Shown one piece after another: positions 1 to 11,414 of a stretch of 64,000 bases of DNA. The number at the start of each line of letters is the position of its first letter. The stretch's first letter is position 1. Under the pieces are notes generated by a model. The model was given only the letters and a program-made list of their open reading frames with translations. It was not told the origin of the DNA and made no database searches. Location of the stretch: positions 7,254,001 through 7,318,000 of the forward strand of contig JASJZC010000004.1 of the NCBI GenBank assembly GCA_037178855.1, in the 5' to 3' direction. The DNA is from Oscheius sp. JU75 (lineage: Eukaryota; Nematoda; Chromadorea; Rhabditida; Rhabditidae). Made by a program: the position numbers and the translations under genes.

Positions 1-3000
1 CGTCAGGAGCTTCTCCAGCGGGGTCTGAATCGATCCGACCTAGAATTTTTTTCTCATTTTTTCATACAAAAAATACTGAAAACATACCAAAGGGTCCGAA
101 TTACCATTGGCACGTCTCTCTCCCTCCAGGCCGTTCTGCTGTTGCTGTTGTTGCTGCTGTTGGTAGGCCATCAGCTTGATCATGGCCTGCTGCTGCTGAA
201 GCTGCTGATGCCTGTGCAGGTAGGCTGCCCGCTGCATCTGTTGCACCTGGGCCTGAGCCAACAGGGCGTTCATCTGCGGCGACGAGGCTGCCTGTAGTCC
301 AGGTGTAGCAGGTGGTGCTCCTGCTGATGGAGGTACGGCTCCGCCGGGTCTCACGGCGGCCAAGGAGAATCCGTCTGAAATTGGACGCGTTTTTTTTCCT
401 TATCGTCTGAATGTGAACAAGGCGAAAGAGGCACAAGAAAAGTTCCAAGAGATTCCTGAAGTTCACGAGCTCAGTTTCCTCGGATATTTTCAAGTTTGGG
501 AGGTGGCACAGCCGGTAAGATTGTCAACCGTCAAGCAGAGCATCACGAGTTCGATTCCTACCGGGCCAAAAGTTTTTTTTTATGGATTGACGCGAAAGTA
601 TATAATGAACCTATAGAAGACGAGATCGGGGCCTCCTGGCACAAAATGCGCTAAAAAAGGACTGGTGGGGCGAGGTTCCCGCGCTAGAGGTTAGTGTATT
701 AAACGATATCATTTTGTGTCGTTTTTACCTAGAAAAAGCCGCGTATGGATATGGTATTTTTGATAGATTTACACATACACATACATGACCTTAGTATCTG
801 GCTACTTTGTCATGAAATCTTTAGGGCCAGGATACTGGTCTGCTGTTAACTTTTGGTATTTTATGCAGAACTTCATGCCTTCAACGACTAGCTCGAGAAA
901 TGATTATTCAGCCCGACTATAAACTTCTGAAGATGTTTCGCTCGAGTTTCATGAACAGATAAACAAGTTTCGGTTATCTTGTCTGGGAATCGAATCCGAC
1001 CCCTATGCGCTGTAGTCAGAGCGCTAACTGATTGAGCCACGAGGATAAAAGCAAAAAACTACGTCAAAACCCACTCTGCATCGCGCTCATCAACGCGTTG
1101 TACTGCTGCTGCATCTGCTGCTTCTTCAGAGCCTCGGCCTGTCTCATCTCCTCGTCGCTATCCCGTTCCTTTTCCATTTTCTCCATCTGAGGAACACTAG
1201 ATCTGTTCATGTGACGTTGAACCGAAGCTGGAATCATGGCCGGGCGCGGAGCTTGCATCTGAAATTTGTAGAATTTTCAAATTTCCTCCAAAAACCGGTC
1301 TTTTTAATTTTCCTGCAAGAAACATACCTTAGCCTGCTGTGCAGCCTGCATATTATTGACCATGAGGGCCTGGATCTGCTGGTGTCGGGCCAAAACGTTG
1401 CGCATCAGCTCCTTGTGCATGCGTTCGACTGAAAAATAGTCATTTTTGGAGCCTAAATAAAAAACTAACGCTGCTGTGGTGGTAGCTGATGAACGCCGCC
1501 GGGGTAAACCTGCTGGAGCTGCATGTTGAGCAAATGGGTGGCTTGAGCGGCGATGATATGATCAGCTGAAAAAGGTTTTTTTTGAGTCGCTCAAACGATT
1601 TTAGGCTGTCGCGCGCAATAATTCAGTGGCTAGAGCGCTGGACTATAATTCTGAGCGACCCGCGTTCGACCTGTCCCCGTCGATATTTTTGACGAGCAGA
1701 GGCTAAACAGAAAACTTTTCAAACATGTGAGTTTGCTCAAATCGGTGTGTAATTTCGCCCGCGAACGTTTGAGATATGTACAACTTTTGGTGAATCGACA
1801 CTACTGGACGAGGTATAAAAGCGGAGAAAAACGTATATTCACGATCAGGTTTAGCCTGATTTCGGCCTGTTTTTGATTGAAAACCAAAATTTTAAAGCCA
1901 TCAACTCACGAGGAATTTGCGGCACACCGGGTATCGGGTAGCCTGGCGGAAGTGACTGAGCTGGACGCTGAAGAGGCGGACTCTCGGCTCCTTCTTCCTG
2001 CTGACGGGCGACCCTGTGCAGCTTCTGGAGGAGCTGAGCCTGTGCTTGCGGGTCTTGCAGAACACTGCCGCCTTTTCCGCCATCTGAGGACATCCTGGGC
2101 TGCTGTTGGTGGAAGAATTTCGAGACGTCGCCTTCACCTCCATTATCCGTTATTTGTGGCATGTAGGTCCTCTCGAGATCCTCGAGACGCATCGGACGAA
2201 GATTCTGGACATTTCTTTGGACACTCTGAAGCGTAAAAATGGTTGACACTTTGGTAAAAAGGGGGAACAAACCTGCGGCGAGACATTGCCAGTAGAACTG
2301 TGTGAGAAGAGCTTGGACAGTGTCGGATTCGAGGCAATCTCACCGGCCACGGACATCGGCTCGTGCTGGTGCATATTCTCCTTGGCACTATCCTCTCCAC
2401 CCGGATTCCTGCTGAAGAATTTGCTCATTCGGCTGCCGACCAAGCCAGAGCCAGCCTGACCAGAGGATTGTGGAGCCTAAACTTTGTTTTTGTGAGAAAA
2501 ACGAAGGGAACGTACGGTAGAAGCTTTCGAGACGGAAGGAAAGTTCGAGAGGCCGAGAATGGCAGCCAGCTCGGCGTCCGTGTCCGGCAGAGCCATTGGC
2601 ATCTCGTCGCCGTTACCATGAACGTCGGATTCTGGAAAAAGTAGTGGAATTAGCTTTCGAGCTCCTTGGAGCTACGGGACCCACAAACCTTTCTAGATGA
2701 TCGAGATTCCCGAGCGGATAGAGCTAGTAACTGGAGTTTGATGGATAACAGGACATTTTCTAGACAATCTATGGGAGCCTTATTTTAGGTTCCTTAAGAC
2801 TAGCCCGATGTGATTCGGCCTAGTTTCGGACCAATTATATAAAACTTCGATCTTTGAAAGTTGGTAGGGCAACCGTGCTAGGTATCAAGATTGCTCAAGT
2901 GTACTAGACAGCCAGTTTTGGCTGCATGAATGAAAAACAGCCTACCTGAAGCATGATTGCGGGAAGAGGGACGCGATCCCGACTGACTTCCTCCTCTTGT

Positions 3001-4543
3001 AGTTTTTGGTTTCATCTCGGCAGTCTTGGTCTTCTTCTTGCCCTTGGCCGGCTCCTCGAAGCCCTTCAGCTCGATCATATCGTCTATTGTGGTCGGATCG
3101 TCGGCCCACTCGGGCAGCTTCTCGCCACGCTCGTCACAGCCCCTAAAAAGTGCCAATTTCTAGGCTAAAATCAGCAAAAAAGTACCTATAACTACGAGCC
3201 GGGATGAATTTGCCGGTAGCGGAAAACGAGCCATTTTGGCGCTCCTTTCCCTCCACCGTTTTCCAGGTGGTAGGGCGACCGGTCTTGTCCACGGCGGCCG
3301 CAGCCGTCTTTTGCTGGAAAGTGAGGAAATTGTGCAAAACAAGTGGAAATGGAAACTCACGAAGGGCAACTTGAAGTCGTTTCCTTTGGTGCTGCTGAAC
3401 TTTTCCATGCTGCTCGTGCTGGCGGTCCGCCATTTGGATCCGGCGGCAGCGAAAAGGCTGAAAATCGGTTGTTTATCCGGAAAACCAAGTCTGGAATGAC
3501 AGGAGCCATTATATTTCGAAGACAGAAGAGAGCCCTTACCAGCGTTTTCAAAATGTTTCAGCACGAAAAAAGTAAAGAATTTGTCCGCAAATAGCTGCTC
3601 CGGCACTTACGAATCAGAAATAAGGGTACTTTGCTTTAATTGCAAAAGACGCATACGAATCCGTGTCTTTCGCGTCGAAAGCCGGGGTCATAAAACTTTG
3701 GAGAAGGTTATGGACGAATACGGTTCGCGTTTTGACAAGAAAAGGGAGCATTTCTAGGGCTTGAACATACTTTCTAACCCGGAAAGATTCACAAATTTGC
3801 TAGCTTAGCGAAAAAAAAAACTGGTCAAGAGGGCCTAAAAAGGGCGGCAAAGCCGGGCCTTAAATGATAATTTCAATAATTTCGACACTCACAAGTCTTG
3901 TCAGTCTATTTCAGTCCTTTGTTACCACGGTTTAAAGTCGACAAAAGAGCGTAAACTTAAAAGACAAATACAACTAGGGCCTGATCCGGGCCCGAAATTT
4001 CAGGCCAGGGTCCGGCCTGATGACGGCTTTTTCAAATTCCGGCTGAAACTGGCGCCAAAAAAAAAAAATCCTACGCTTTGGTATTGTCGATAGTGTTCCA
4101 GCCTTCTTCCTTGACCGAGAGCGGATAAACCTCCTTCTCCTTTTTCTCATCGGGCGGAGCCCTGCATCCGCTCGAGAAGCCGCGTCTCTGTGGTGACAGA
4201 CCGGCATTCTCGTCGCAGTCTGCTCTCAGCGCATCCTGTAGTTTCTTGTTTGCGGGCCTGTTCTTGATGCCCTCGACCTCCCAGCGATGTTCGAGCCATT
4301 TGAAGGGCGAAAATTTTCCGTCGTCGCTAAAAATCCTGCATTTTTTGGCATAAAAAATAGTAAGGACCCGTCAAAATCTGTGGAGAGAATATCCGGCCGT
4401 GTGACACTCAACGGGACCGTCCTCAGTCGCATCATCTCGTCGCGGTCGTAGCGAAAGACGTTGTCCGGAACCCTCGGGACGGAGGCCTGTTCCAGCAGTT
4501 CCGAGACGAGCGGGATCAGGACCTTTTCCGTATCCTCAGCCAT
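1..4543 (-). CDS. EIF4ENIF1: eIF4E-transporter (4E-T / IFET-1), 3' end outside window
   Basis: Translational repressor that binds eIF4E and carries mRNPs to P-bodies or germ granules. Thirteen exons are resolved: 4368-4543, 4075-4326, 3361-3457, 3186-3313, 2946-3142, 2516-2631, 2273-2476, 1910-2225, 1470-1565, 1328-1428, 1075-1258, 88-374 and 1-39, with the reading frame continuous across all twelve introns (about 731 residues). Residues 32-38 read YDRDEMM, fitting the eIF4E-binding consensus YxxxxL-phi. A later LSPQRRGFSSGC matches the human SPQRRSFGGGC stretch. The exon at 2946-3142 has the family's PEW...D.IEL.GF block, and 2273-2476 carries SKFFSRN, like human SRFSRWFS. The C-terminal half is Gln/Met-rich with a polyglutamine run. 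The last exon in view reads TPLEKLL and continues past base 1. Several introns hold tRNA-like relics. The family assignment rests on these blocks; overall identity is low, as usual for this disordered protein. Confidence 0.88.
502..567 (+). pseudogene. tRNA-like relic in a 4E-T intron
   Basis: An A-box-like TGGCACAGCCGG is followed about 35 bases later by a B-box GAGTTCGATTC and a CCGGGCC end. No proper acceptor or anticodon stem forms, so this is a degenerate tRNA-derived sequence rather than a working gene. Confidence 0.45.
982..1048 (-). pseudogene. tRNA-like relic in a 4E-T intron
   Basis: On the minus strand, TGGCTCAATCAGTTAGCGC (A box) precedes GGATTCGATTCCC (a near-perfect B box), with a plausible anticodon arm between them. 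The acceptor ends do not pair well. It lies just downstream of the exon at 1075-1258, in the same intron as the 502-567 relic. Confidence 0.5.
1624..1683 (+). pseudogene. tRNA-like relic in a 4E-T intron
   Basis: TGGCTAGAGCGCTGG resembles an A box and D arm, and GCGTTCGACCT resembles a B box. Acceptor pairing is absent. It lies in the intron between the exons at 1470-1565 and 1910-2225. Confidence 0.4.
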
Positions 4544-6252
4544 TTTTATGTGGATTTTGTAACTAAAAAAAATGTATAAATAAGAGGAAGAAGATATGAT
4601 TTGTGAGGAAAAAATACGATTTTTATGGTAGAAAAGTGAACACGCGGTTTCATAACAAATAAGGCCGAGAAAACTTACACAATAGTTTTTTTTTCTGGTT
4701 ATCGGGCAGCTAAAAGTCGCTTTCCGTCCATATTTTGGAGGAAAAGACGAAAAAAACCGTGCTCTGCAACTGCTAAAAGCTCTAAACGAACTCTAGAGGC
4801 ATATTTGCTCCGTAAATTCCCTCCAAATTGATAATGGAGAGCTTTTAAATCATTATATGATACTTTTAGGTCTAATTTCCTAAAAAATGACTGAAAAATT
4901 GTGTTCTATATCTGCCAAAAGCTCTAAACACAGACTGGAGGCATACTTCCCCTGCAAATTCCCTCCAAATTGACAGCGAGGGGATCTCAAGCTATTGTAT
5001 TACACTTTTAAGTTTAATTTTTTAAAAGACTGCATAATTGTGTTCTACACTTGCCAAAGGCTCTAAACAAAGACTGGAGCACCATTTCAGCAACAAATCC
5101 CTTTTTTGAGTCCAAATTGGCAGGGAGGGACTTCTCAAACATCTCCTCCGTACTTTTACCTGCTAGCTTGCGTTATTCTACTAAATTTTTTTCATTAAAA
5201 TGACAAAAAAAACGCCGGAATTTGAAGAAAAATGGAAGAAGAGGAAGTTCACGTCAGTTGAATCCAAATCTGGTCGGCGGACTCTCTCTCCCCTTCTCCC
5301 GGAGCCCGTTGGTTACGGTAATTGGTGCAGAACGGGTGTGCGCGTACACCCTGCGTCCGGCCGAAACCCGGGAATTGGAAATTTTAGGCCTTTTCCGATT
5401 CTTTCCAGTCCAAATCGGCCGATTTTCCCATATTTTTTGCCGTTTTTCTTCACGAAATTGATGATAAGTAGTACCTATACCTCCCTAGGTTCCTCATATA
5501 GCTTTCTTCACGTTATTTGACAGGAAATGAAGGTAAATAAGGTTAAGATTGTCCTAAAAAGGATAGAACGATTTCAAGTTTTTTTTTCCTATCTTTTGTC
5601 TCGCTCTTTTTCTCATTTTGTTCACAAAATCAATCAGCACTGGTGGCTCAAGCTCCCTCTATCCCTTCTTAGGCGTTTTCTCCGTTATTTGTGAAAGAAT
5701 TGACTAGAATAGTCTAAAACTTGATCCTAAGAACGCTTTATAGGTCCTAAGTCTTTCCTTTAGCTATTTTTTTTTCTCAGTTTTTGCTCCTTAGAACTGA
5801 CACGAGCCGATGTAGGGAAGTTCCTAATCGGGTGAAAATGAGAGTGAAACAGCCTGATAGTGGTCTGTTACTGTTCTAGAGCCTATTATGCTGCTCCATG
5901 GCTGAAATCTCTCCATGTTTGTGGCTTTCTGTTTATCGAGTACTTTCCCATACGCCGTGAAGACTCAAAATATTTAGTGACTTTGAAAATTACTAAAAGA
6001 AAAAAAAAGTGCTGACAAAATCCCCCTTGCTGTATATGTTTTCATGACAATAACTCCTAGAATCGAATCTTTCTTCCTTTACTTTTCAGTGTCCGAATTT
6101 AATACCTGTCTTTTCTCTCAGTTACTGAGCTCCCTTTGAGCCGTTTTGCAGTAATGTAATTGTTTGCAAACTGCCAATCTTGACTCTTTAACTCCGTTCT
6201 TTCAATTTTCTTCTTCACAAACCAATTTTCAGCTTGGATCACACCGCTAACC
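4544..6252. other. Intergenic region between 4E-T and rps-1
   Basis: The 5' ends of 4E-T (-) and rps-1 (+) face away from each other here, so the promoters of both should lie in this 1.7 kb. I see AT-rich sequence, three degenerate copies of a ~140 bp repeat (4771-5165), and no convincing coding exon. The ORFs at 5200-5520 show no family features. A TTTTCAG at 6226-6232, 20 bases before the rps-1 ATG, is a likely trans-splice or 5'UTR acceptor. Confidence 0.7.
4771..5165. repeat. Degenerate tandem repeat, ~140 bp unit, three copies
   Basis: The phrase TGCYAAARGCTCTAAAC recurs at about 4771, 4913 and 5052. Each time it is followed by an ACTGGAGGCA-like stretch, CAAATTCCCTCCAAATTG, a (T)ACTTTTA stretch and a TAAAAaATGACTG-like end. 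Spacing is 142 then 139 bases. The third copy is the most diverged. Confidence 0.75.
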
Positions 6253-7104
6253 ATGGCGGTCGGAAAGAACAACAATAAAATGGGCAAGAAGGGAGGAAAG
6301 AAGAAGGCCGTGGATCCGTTCTCCCGCAAGGAGTGGTACGACATCAAGGCCCCCTCCATGTTCACCAAGCGCCAAGTCGGCAAGACCCTCATCAACAGGA
6401 CCCAGGGAACCAAGATTGCCTCGGAAGGACTGAAGGGGCGCGTCTTCGAGGTCTCGCTCGGTGATCTCAACGACTCCGAGGCCGACTTCAGAAAGTTCAA
6501 GCTGATTGCTGAGGATGTGCAGGGAAAGAACGTGCTCACCAACTTCCACGCCATGTCTATGACCCGCGACAAGCTCTGTTCCATTGTCAAGAAGTGGCAC
6601 GTCGGTTTTAGCTCTTTCGCCTTTGAAAATGCAATTTTAGACCCTTGTCGAGGCTAACGCTGCCGTCAAGACCACCGATGGCTACCTCCTCCGCGTCTTT
6701 TGCATCGGTTTCACGCGGAAGAGCCCCAACCAGGTTAAGAAGACCTGCTACACCAAGTCCTCCAAAGTCCGTGCCATTCGTGCCCGCATGGTCGAGCTCA
6801 TCCAGAAGGAGGTTCGTTTTCCCGCCCAATTTTTGTACGGATTTTTCGGTTCTAGGTCTCTGGCTGTGACCTGAAGGAGGTCTGTGCCAAGCTCATCCCC
6901 GATTCCATTGGAAAAGACATCGAGAAGGCCTGCCAATCCCTCTATCCTCTCCAAGACGTCTACATCCGCAAGGTGAAGATCGTCAAGAAGCCCCGTTTCG
7001 ATATTGGCCGATTGATGGACCTCCATGGAGACTCTGCTACCGTCGGCGGCGAGAAGATCGACAGACCCGACGAATATGAGCCTCCTGTCCAAGAGGAGGT
7101 CTAA
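6253..7104 (+). CDS. rps-1: 40S ribosomal protein eS1 (RPS3A / RPS-1)
   Basis: Structural protein of the small ribosomal subunit, near the mRNA exit/platform region. Exons 6253-6600, 6641-6811 and 6856-7104 give 255 residues, the usual length for animal eS1. The N-terminus is lysine-rich, followed by the family blocks [64 protein letters not shown] and VRKVK-type sequence ending near DLHGDS. The ATG follows an acceptor-like TTTTCAG by 20 bases. Codon use is strongly biased to C/G third positions, as expected for a highly expressed gene. A broken copy of exon 2 lies in a fumarase intron at 10133-10225. Confidence 0.97.
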
Positions 7105-8435
7105 AGACTCACATGTTTGTTATTTTTGTCGTGTCGCGATAAATTCTTGTTATGGATCTGTAAGAAGTGATCTCATCTAGGTTTTTATCGCTTCAAAAAA
7201 ATGTAGTTCATAAACTTGGAAATTAGCCTTTGGATGGCTGTGAGGCCTGGACGATATTCGGCGTCGACGAATGCTGATAAAAATAAAGCTTCCCGTTCGA
7301 CCGATTTGATGCTTGAAAGCTGAAATATCTTGATCCGACTTCATTTTACACTTTTTTTTATCGGAAAATCTTTACTCTCAGCCATTTTCAAAGTTCCCTA
7401 CTGTTTTTGAGACTGTATTACAGCTAGAAATGAGTGAGTCAAACTTTTCCGATTACTTCGTCTTCTTCACTTGGTGTGTGCTCGAAATCAAGTCTCTCCA
7501 CAGAACAAAACCTCCGAACTCAGCTCACATTCTCAAAGCAGATCCTCTCACAAAAATCCTGATTGTCATTTCTCGTTTTCGCTTCCCCCGAAGACGCTGT
7601 TTCTCGTTTGACTCCTTTTCAAGCCACACTGAGCAAAAATTCCAAGCTTCTAACTATCAGAAATAATTAGCCAAAGACAATAAAACGAGTTTATAGAAGG
7701 TAGGAAATTTACAGAAGACCGAAAGTATTTGTTATTTCTACTTGGGGCACGCTCATTGTAGTTAGCAAAATAGCTACAGTAGATGCTCTTGATCCTCTCC
7801 AGTACATGATCAAATATCTCGTAGAATTCTTCTGGGTAAAATTCGGGACGAGGCAGATGAGAGATGGACTTATTAACAAAGCAAATGGTCTCGAAGTTAC
7901 TTTCCATGACTCAAGATTGGGTCGGTCTTTAGTTGCTTCTCGTTCTCAACTTTCTTTAGTATAAATTTCACCTTCACCAGATATACCAAATGTCTTCTGA
8001 AAAAAATCTAGCTAAACGGATTATTTCCGTGTTATCCATTGCGCATGACTGCTAGAGGCCTCAAAATTTATCCACAGATTCTTCAAAGCACTAGGTTTTC
8101 GCAGATTGTGGACATTGTTTTCGATAAAATTATGGAGTCTCCTACATGTGCGAAAAAGAAACGGCGGTCGTCTGAAAAGGAGAAGTGGGAAAAGCGCAGT
8201 GCGGGAGAGATCTTTTAAATTAATCGTAAAAGGAGCTTGTCAGGCAGTGCATTGGGGTCAAGTGAAGACTTATGAAGTGATCGTCGATACTACAAAAGTT
8301 GAATGCATTCAGAACGAAAGCGGTGGCTAGCACGCACTTGTTATTTCTCCCTCCCCGGCTCTTCTAACAGCAGATTGTAACTGGCAAGGAAGCAAACATT
8401 TGCACTTCTTTATTAACGAAAATCACGTCTACAAT
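7105..8435. other. Gap between convergent rps-1 and fumarase 3' ends
   Basis: This holds the 3'UTRs of both genes, with AATAAA-type signals such as AAAATAAAG near 7275. Apart from one possible minus-strand exon (7719-7907) I see no supported gene. Short open frames at 7430-7666 and 8106-8330 lack family features and splice context. Confidence 0.6.
7719..7907 (-). other. Possible orphan coding exon, unidentified
   Basis: A minus-strand frame starting ATG at 7907 runs 63 codons to a possible donor (AATACTTTCG|GTCTTCTG). It includes PEFYPEEFYEIFDHVLERI then KSIYCSYFANY. The spacing of aromatic and basic residues loosely recalls the FP..F......I..RI..IY.H.Y helix of MOB kinase activators, but the zinc ligands of that family are not visible. 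No partner exon was found on either side. It could be an exon relic or chance. Confidence 0.2.
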
Positions 8436-11008
8436 CTACTTGGGGCCGAGCATGTCCTCCGGACGGACCCACTGATCGAACTGGTCAGCGTTCAAAATGC
8501 CCAGCTTGATGGCCTCCTCCTTGAGCGTCGTTCCATTCTTGTGGGCCGTCTTGGCAATTTTGGCCGCGTTGTCGTAGCCGATATGAGGATTCAGGGCGGT
8601 GACGAGCATCAGCGATTCGCGCATAATCTTGGCAATGTTGTCACGATTGGCTACCGTGCCGTCGATGCAGTGCTCGGCGAAGGAGACGGCCGAATCGGCC
8701 AGAATCCTCGTCGATTGGAGCACATTCCGGACAATTACCGGCTTGAAGACATTCAGCTCAAAGTGACCATTGGAGCCTCCGACAGAGACGGCGACCTGAA
8801 AGTTGGGAGGTTTTGAGTCCAAAATTTTGTCGTGATAAATTAATACGTTGGGTCGAAAAATAGCGATTTTAATATTTGCACAAATAGCCTAATGGCTAAG
8901 AGCGGAGCGAACTGAGACCGAAAGAACCTGGTTTCGACCCCGGACGCTAAAATATGAGTTTTCAACATGGCTCAGACAGTAAAAGGTCGGACTTGGAGGC
9001 AGACGACCCGGGTTCGATCCCCGTGAGCTACATAATTCTATAACAAGCTTTTTTTAGAAGAACAAATTATGGAAAAGGTTTTCAAGGTGGGATTTTGACA
9101 CGATTACAACCATGTGCATCAAAAAGAGCAAATTCTCACCTGATTTCCAATGACTTGAGCGGCGACCATGGTGATGGCCTCGCACTGGGTCGGATTAACC
9201 TTGCCCGGCATAATGGAGCTGCCGGGCTCGTTCTCGGGCAGGCTCAGCTCCCCCAAGCCGCATCTGTGAATCGGAGGGTATAGGGTCTTTCAGGGCAAAG
9301 AACATACCTGGGTCCGGATCCAAGGAAGCGAATATCATTGGCGATCTTCATGAACGAGACGGCCAGCACGTTCAGAGCTCCATGGACCTCGACGAGGGCA
9401 TCATGAGCGGCCAGGGCCTCGAATTTGTTCGGGGCCGTCTCGAAGGGGAGCCCTGTCAGGTCCGATACTTTCCTACAAGTTATTTTTATGAGGTTGTAAA
9501 CTAGAAACGGCTTACTTGGCTACTTTTTCGGCGAATCCTTTGCGCGTGTTGAGCCCCGTTCCGACGGCTGTGCCTCCGGCTGCGAGCTGGTAGAGTCGGG
9601 GCAGGGTGGCTTCGACACGGGCGATTCCGTTCTCGACCTGAGTGACGTAAGCGGAGAACTCCTGGCCCAGAGTCAGCGGGACGGCATCCTGAGTGTGGGT
9701 GCGGCCAATCTTCACGATATCCTTGAACTCTTCGGCCTTGGCGGCAAGAGAGTTTCGGAGCTGCTTTAGCGCTGGCAGGAGTCTGTTGTTGATCTGGAAA
9801 TGAGCAGCTGAGAAGAAGAATTTTGTGGGCAAAAAGCCTCCTTTTAGCTTACTCAAGCAAAAACTATTTTAACGAAGGGAATTGGATAACTATAAGGTTC
9901 CTGAGAGAAGCTATGGAATAGAGACTCAGTTTTGAACCTAGAATTGATCTATTTTCAAAGTGGACCGCTTAAATTCTTAAGAAAATCTATGCGGTTGGCG
10001 AAAAGAAATTGCCAGCTTCGGATATTTGACATGGGAAAAGCCAGATTTCCGATCAACAGTACATCTAATTTTGGGGGAGAGACAGCTGATGGGATAGACT
10101 GCGAAAAGCGGCAGATTATGTTCTGGTTATGCTTCTTCTGGATGAGCTCGACCATGGTTGGGACTCTTCCGTGTGAAACCGATGCAAAAGACGCGGAGGA
10201 GGTAGCTGTCGGTGGTATTCTTGACAAACATACCTCTCTTCCGACAGCAATGTGCATTGCAGTGGGGAAGGTGTCGTTGCTGGACTGGCTCATGTTGACG
10301 TGGTCGTTGGGATGGACGGGCTTCTTCGATCCGAGCTCACCGCCCAGGATTTCAATGGCTCTAAATATCTTATCAGGGCTGAACCAAAATAAAAACCTGT
10401 TGGAGATGACCTCGTTGACATTCATGTTGGACTGGGTGCCGGAGCCGGTCTGCCAGATGACGAGAGGGAAATGGTCGTCCAGTTTGCCGCTGACGACCTC
10501 ATCGGCGGCCTGGGAAATAGCGTCGGCCAGCTTGTTGTCCAATCCGTATTCTGTGTTGACCTGTGTTTAGTTTTTTGACAGAAAGAGGGAAAAATTTACC
10601 AGTGCAGCCGCCTTTTTCAGGATTCCGAAGGCATGGATGACGGGGAGGGGCATGCGCTCCTCAGGGCCGCCTATCTTGAAGTTCATCGTTGATCTAAAGC
10701 CCTTTTTTATTGTATTTTAGAGAAAATCATGTACTAACCGCATCGTCTGTGCTCCATAGTAGCGATCGGCAGGGACCTCGAGCTCTCCAAATGTGTCACG
10801 CTCTTTGCGGAACTATAATTGGGGGATTACTGGTGATTTTTTAGTGAAGATCAGGTCCTATTCATACCCTCTAACGGCTATTCATCAGGACATCCACCCC
10901 AGAAAACCCAAAGGATGAACAAACCTTGGCCATCAGTGAAGCAGAAGCGGAAAATTCGCGAGAGACGAGAGTTGAACCGCGAGGAAGGAGCGATCGAGCG
11001 GCTAGCAT
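8436..11008 (-). CDS. fum-1: Fumarate hydratase, mitochondrial (class II)
   Basis: TCA-cycle enzyme converting fumarate to L-malate in the mitochondrial matrix. Nine exons: 10925-11008, 10739-10812, 10600-10693, 10397-10560, 10234-10360, 9516-9793, 9308-9472, 9140-9263 and 8436-8795, giving 489 residues. The first exon encodes an Arg/Ser-rich presequence ([11 protein letters not shown]...). Family blocks follow in order: [74 protein letters not shown] and the fumarase/aspartase signature [11 protein letters not shown] near residue 345. An in-frame ATG at 11059 would lengthen the presequence by 17 residues; the start is ambiguous between these. The 440 bp intron 9794-10233 contains an rps-1 fragment on the same strand as fum-1, and the intron 8796-9139 contains two adjacent tRNA-like relics. 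Confidence 0.97.
8884..8947 (+). pseudogene. tRNA-like relic in a fumarase intron
   Basis: TAGCCTAATGGCTAAGAGC resembles a tRNA 5' half with an A box, and GGTTTCGACCCC is a good B box. The two acceptor halves do not pair cleanly. It lies antisense to fum-1. Confidence 0.45.
8964..9032 (+). pseudogene. tRNA-like relic in a fumarase intron
   Basis: TGGCTCAGACAG (A box) and GGGTTCGATCCCC (consensus B box) are about 35 bases apart. This is the second such unit in the same intron, only 17 bases after the first. Confidence 0.5.
10133..10225 (-). pseudogene. Broken rps-1 exon 2 fragment inside a fumarase intron
   Basis: Read on the minus strand, about 70 bases (10153-10225) match rps-1 from the GTCAAGACCACCGAT region (near 6665) to CCCAACCA (6733) with only a few mismatches. 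Then 22-24 bases (10134-10156) match rps-1 from TGGTCGAGCTCATCCAGAAG (near 6789). The 55 bases between these parts of rps-1 are missing, which breaks the frame. Similarity stops about where rps-1 exon 2 ends. It is non-functional and removed with the fumarase intron. Confidence 0.85.
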
Positions 11009-11414
11009 GCCTGCAAATAGAGACCGTGGCAATGGCAGAGAGTCCAGAGGGGGGAGCACCGGCGAAAACTGACAGCAAGTAATCGCGCGGACGATACCGC
11101 AACAGAAAACAACCCAAAAATGACGAAAATTGATTCTTTTTTCAACTTCTACAACAAAAACTACTCACAAGCAGTTCTAGTAAGTTTGGGTTGAAAACAA
11201 GACTGGATACAAAAAAATACATGTTTAGCTGGAGGTGAAAATGTTTAGTATAGTCTGCTCAAGAAAACAAACCCAATTTCAAACTCCCGCGCATACATTT
11301 TTTGACTTACAAAAGCGAGGCCGTATCAAATCGGGGGTCTAGCTGTGGCAACACCTCTTTGGAATGTGAAATAAGTGAATTTGGGATGTACAATAGACAA
11401 AAAGGGGTAAAAAA
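11009..11414. other. Gap between fumarase 5' end and ROGDI 3' end
   Basis: It contains the fumarase promoter/5'UTR (minus strand) and the ROGDI 3'UTR. No other coding or repeat feature was recognised. Confidence 0.5.

Noticed and set aside
3160..3606. 148-codon minus-strand frame in the 4E-T region
   Set aside because: Only its central part (3361-3457) is a real exon; the rest runs through introns, and the exon at 3186-3313 uses a different frame of the genomic strand.
8106..8330. 74-codon frame and an overlapping small frame starting MESPTCAKKKRR
   Set aside because: No homology recognised and no partner exons; the basic run is likely chance.
9932..10570. 212-codon plus-strand frame over the fumarase gene
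   Set aside because: It is antisense to two fumarase exons and to the rps-1 fragment; no family features of its own.
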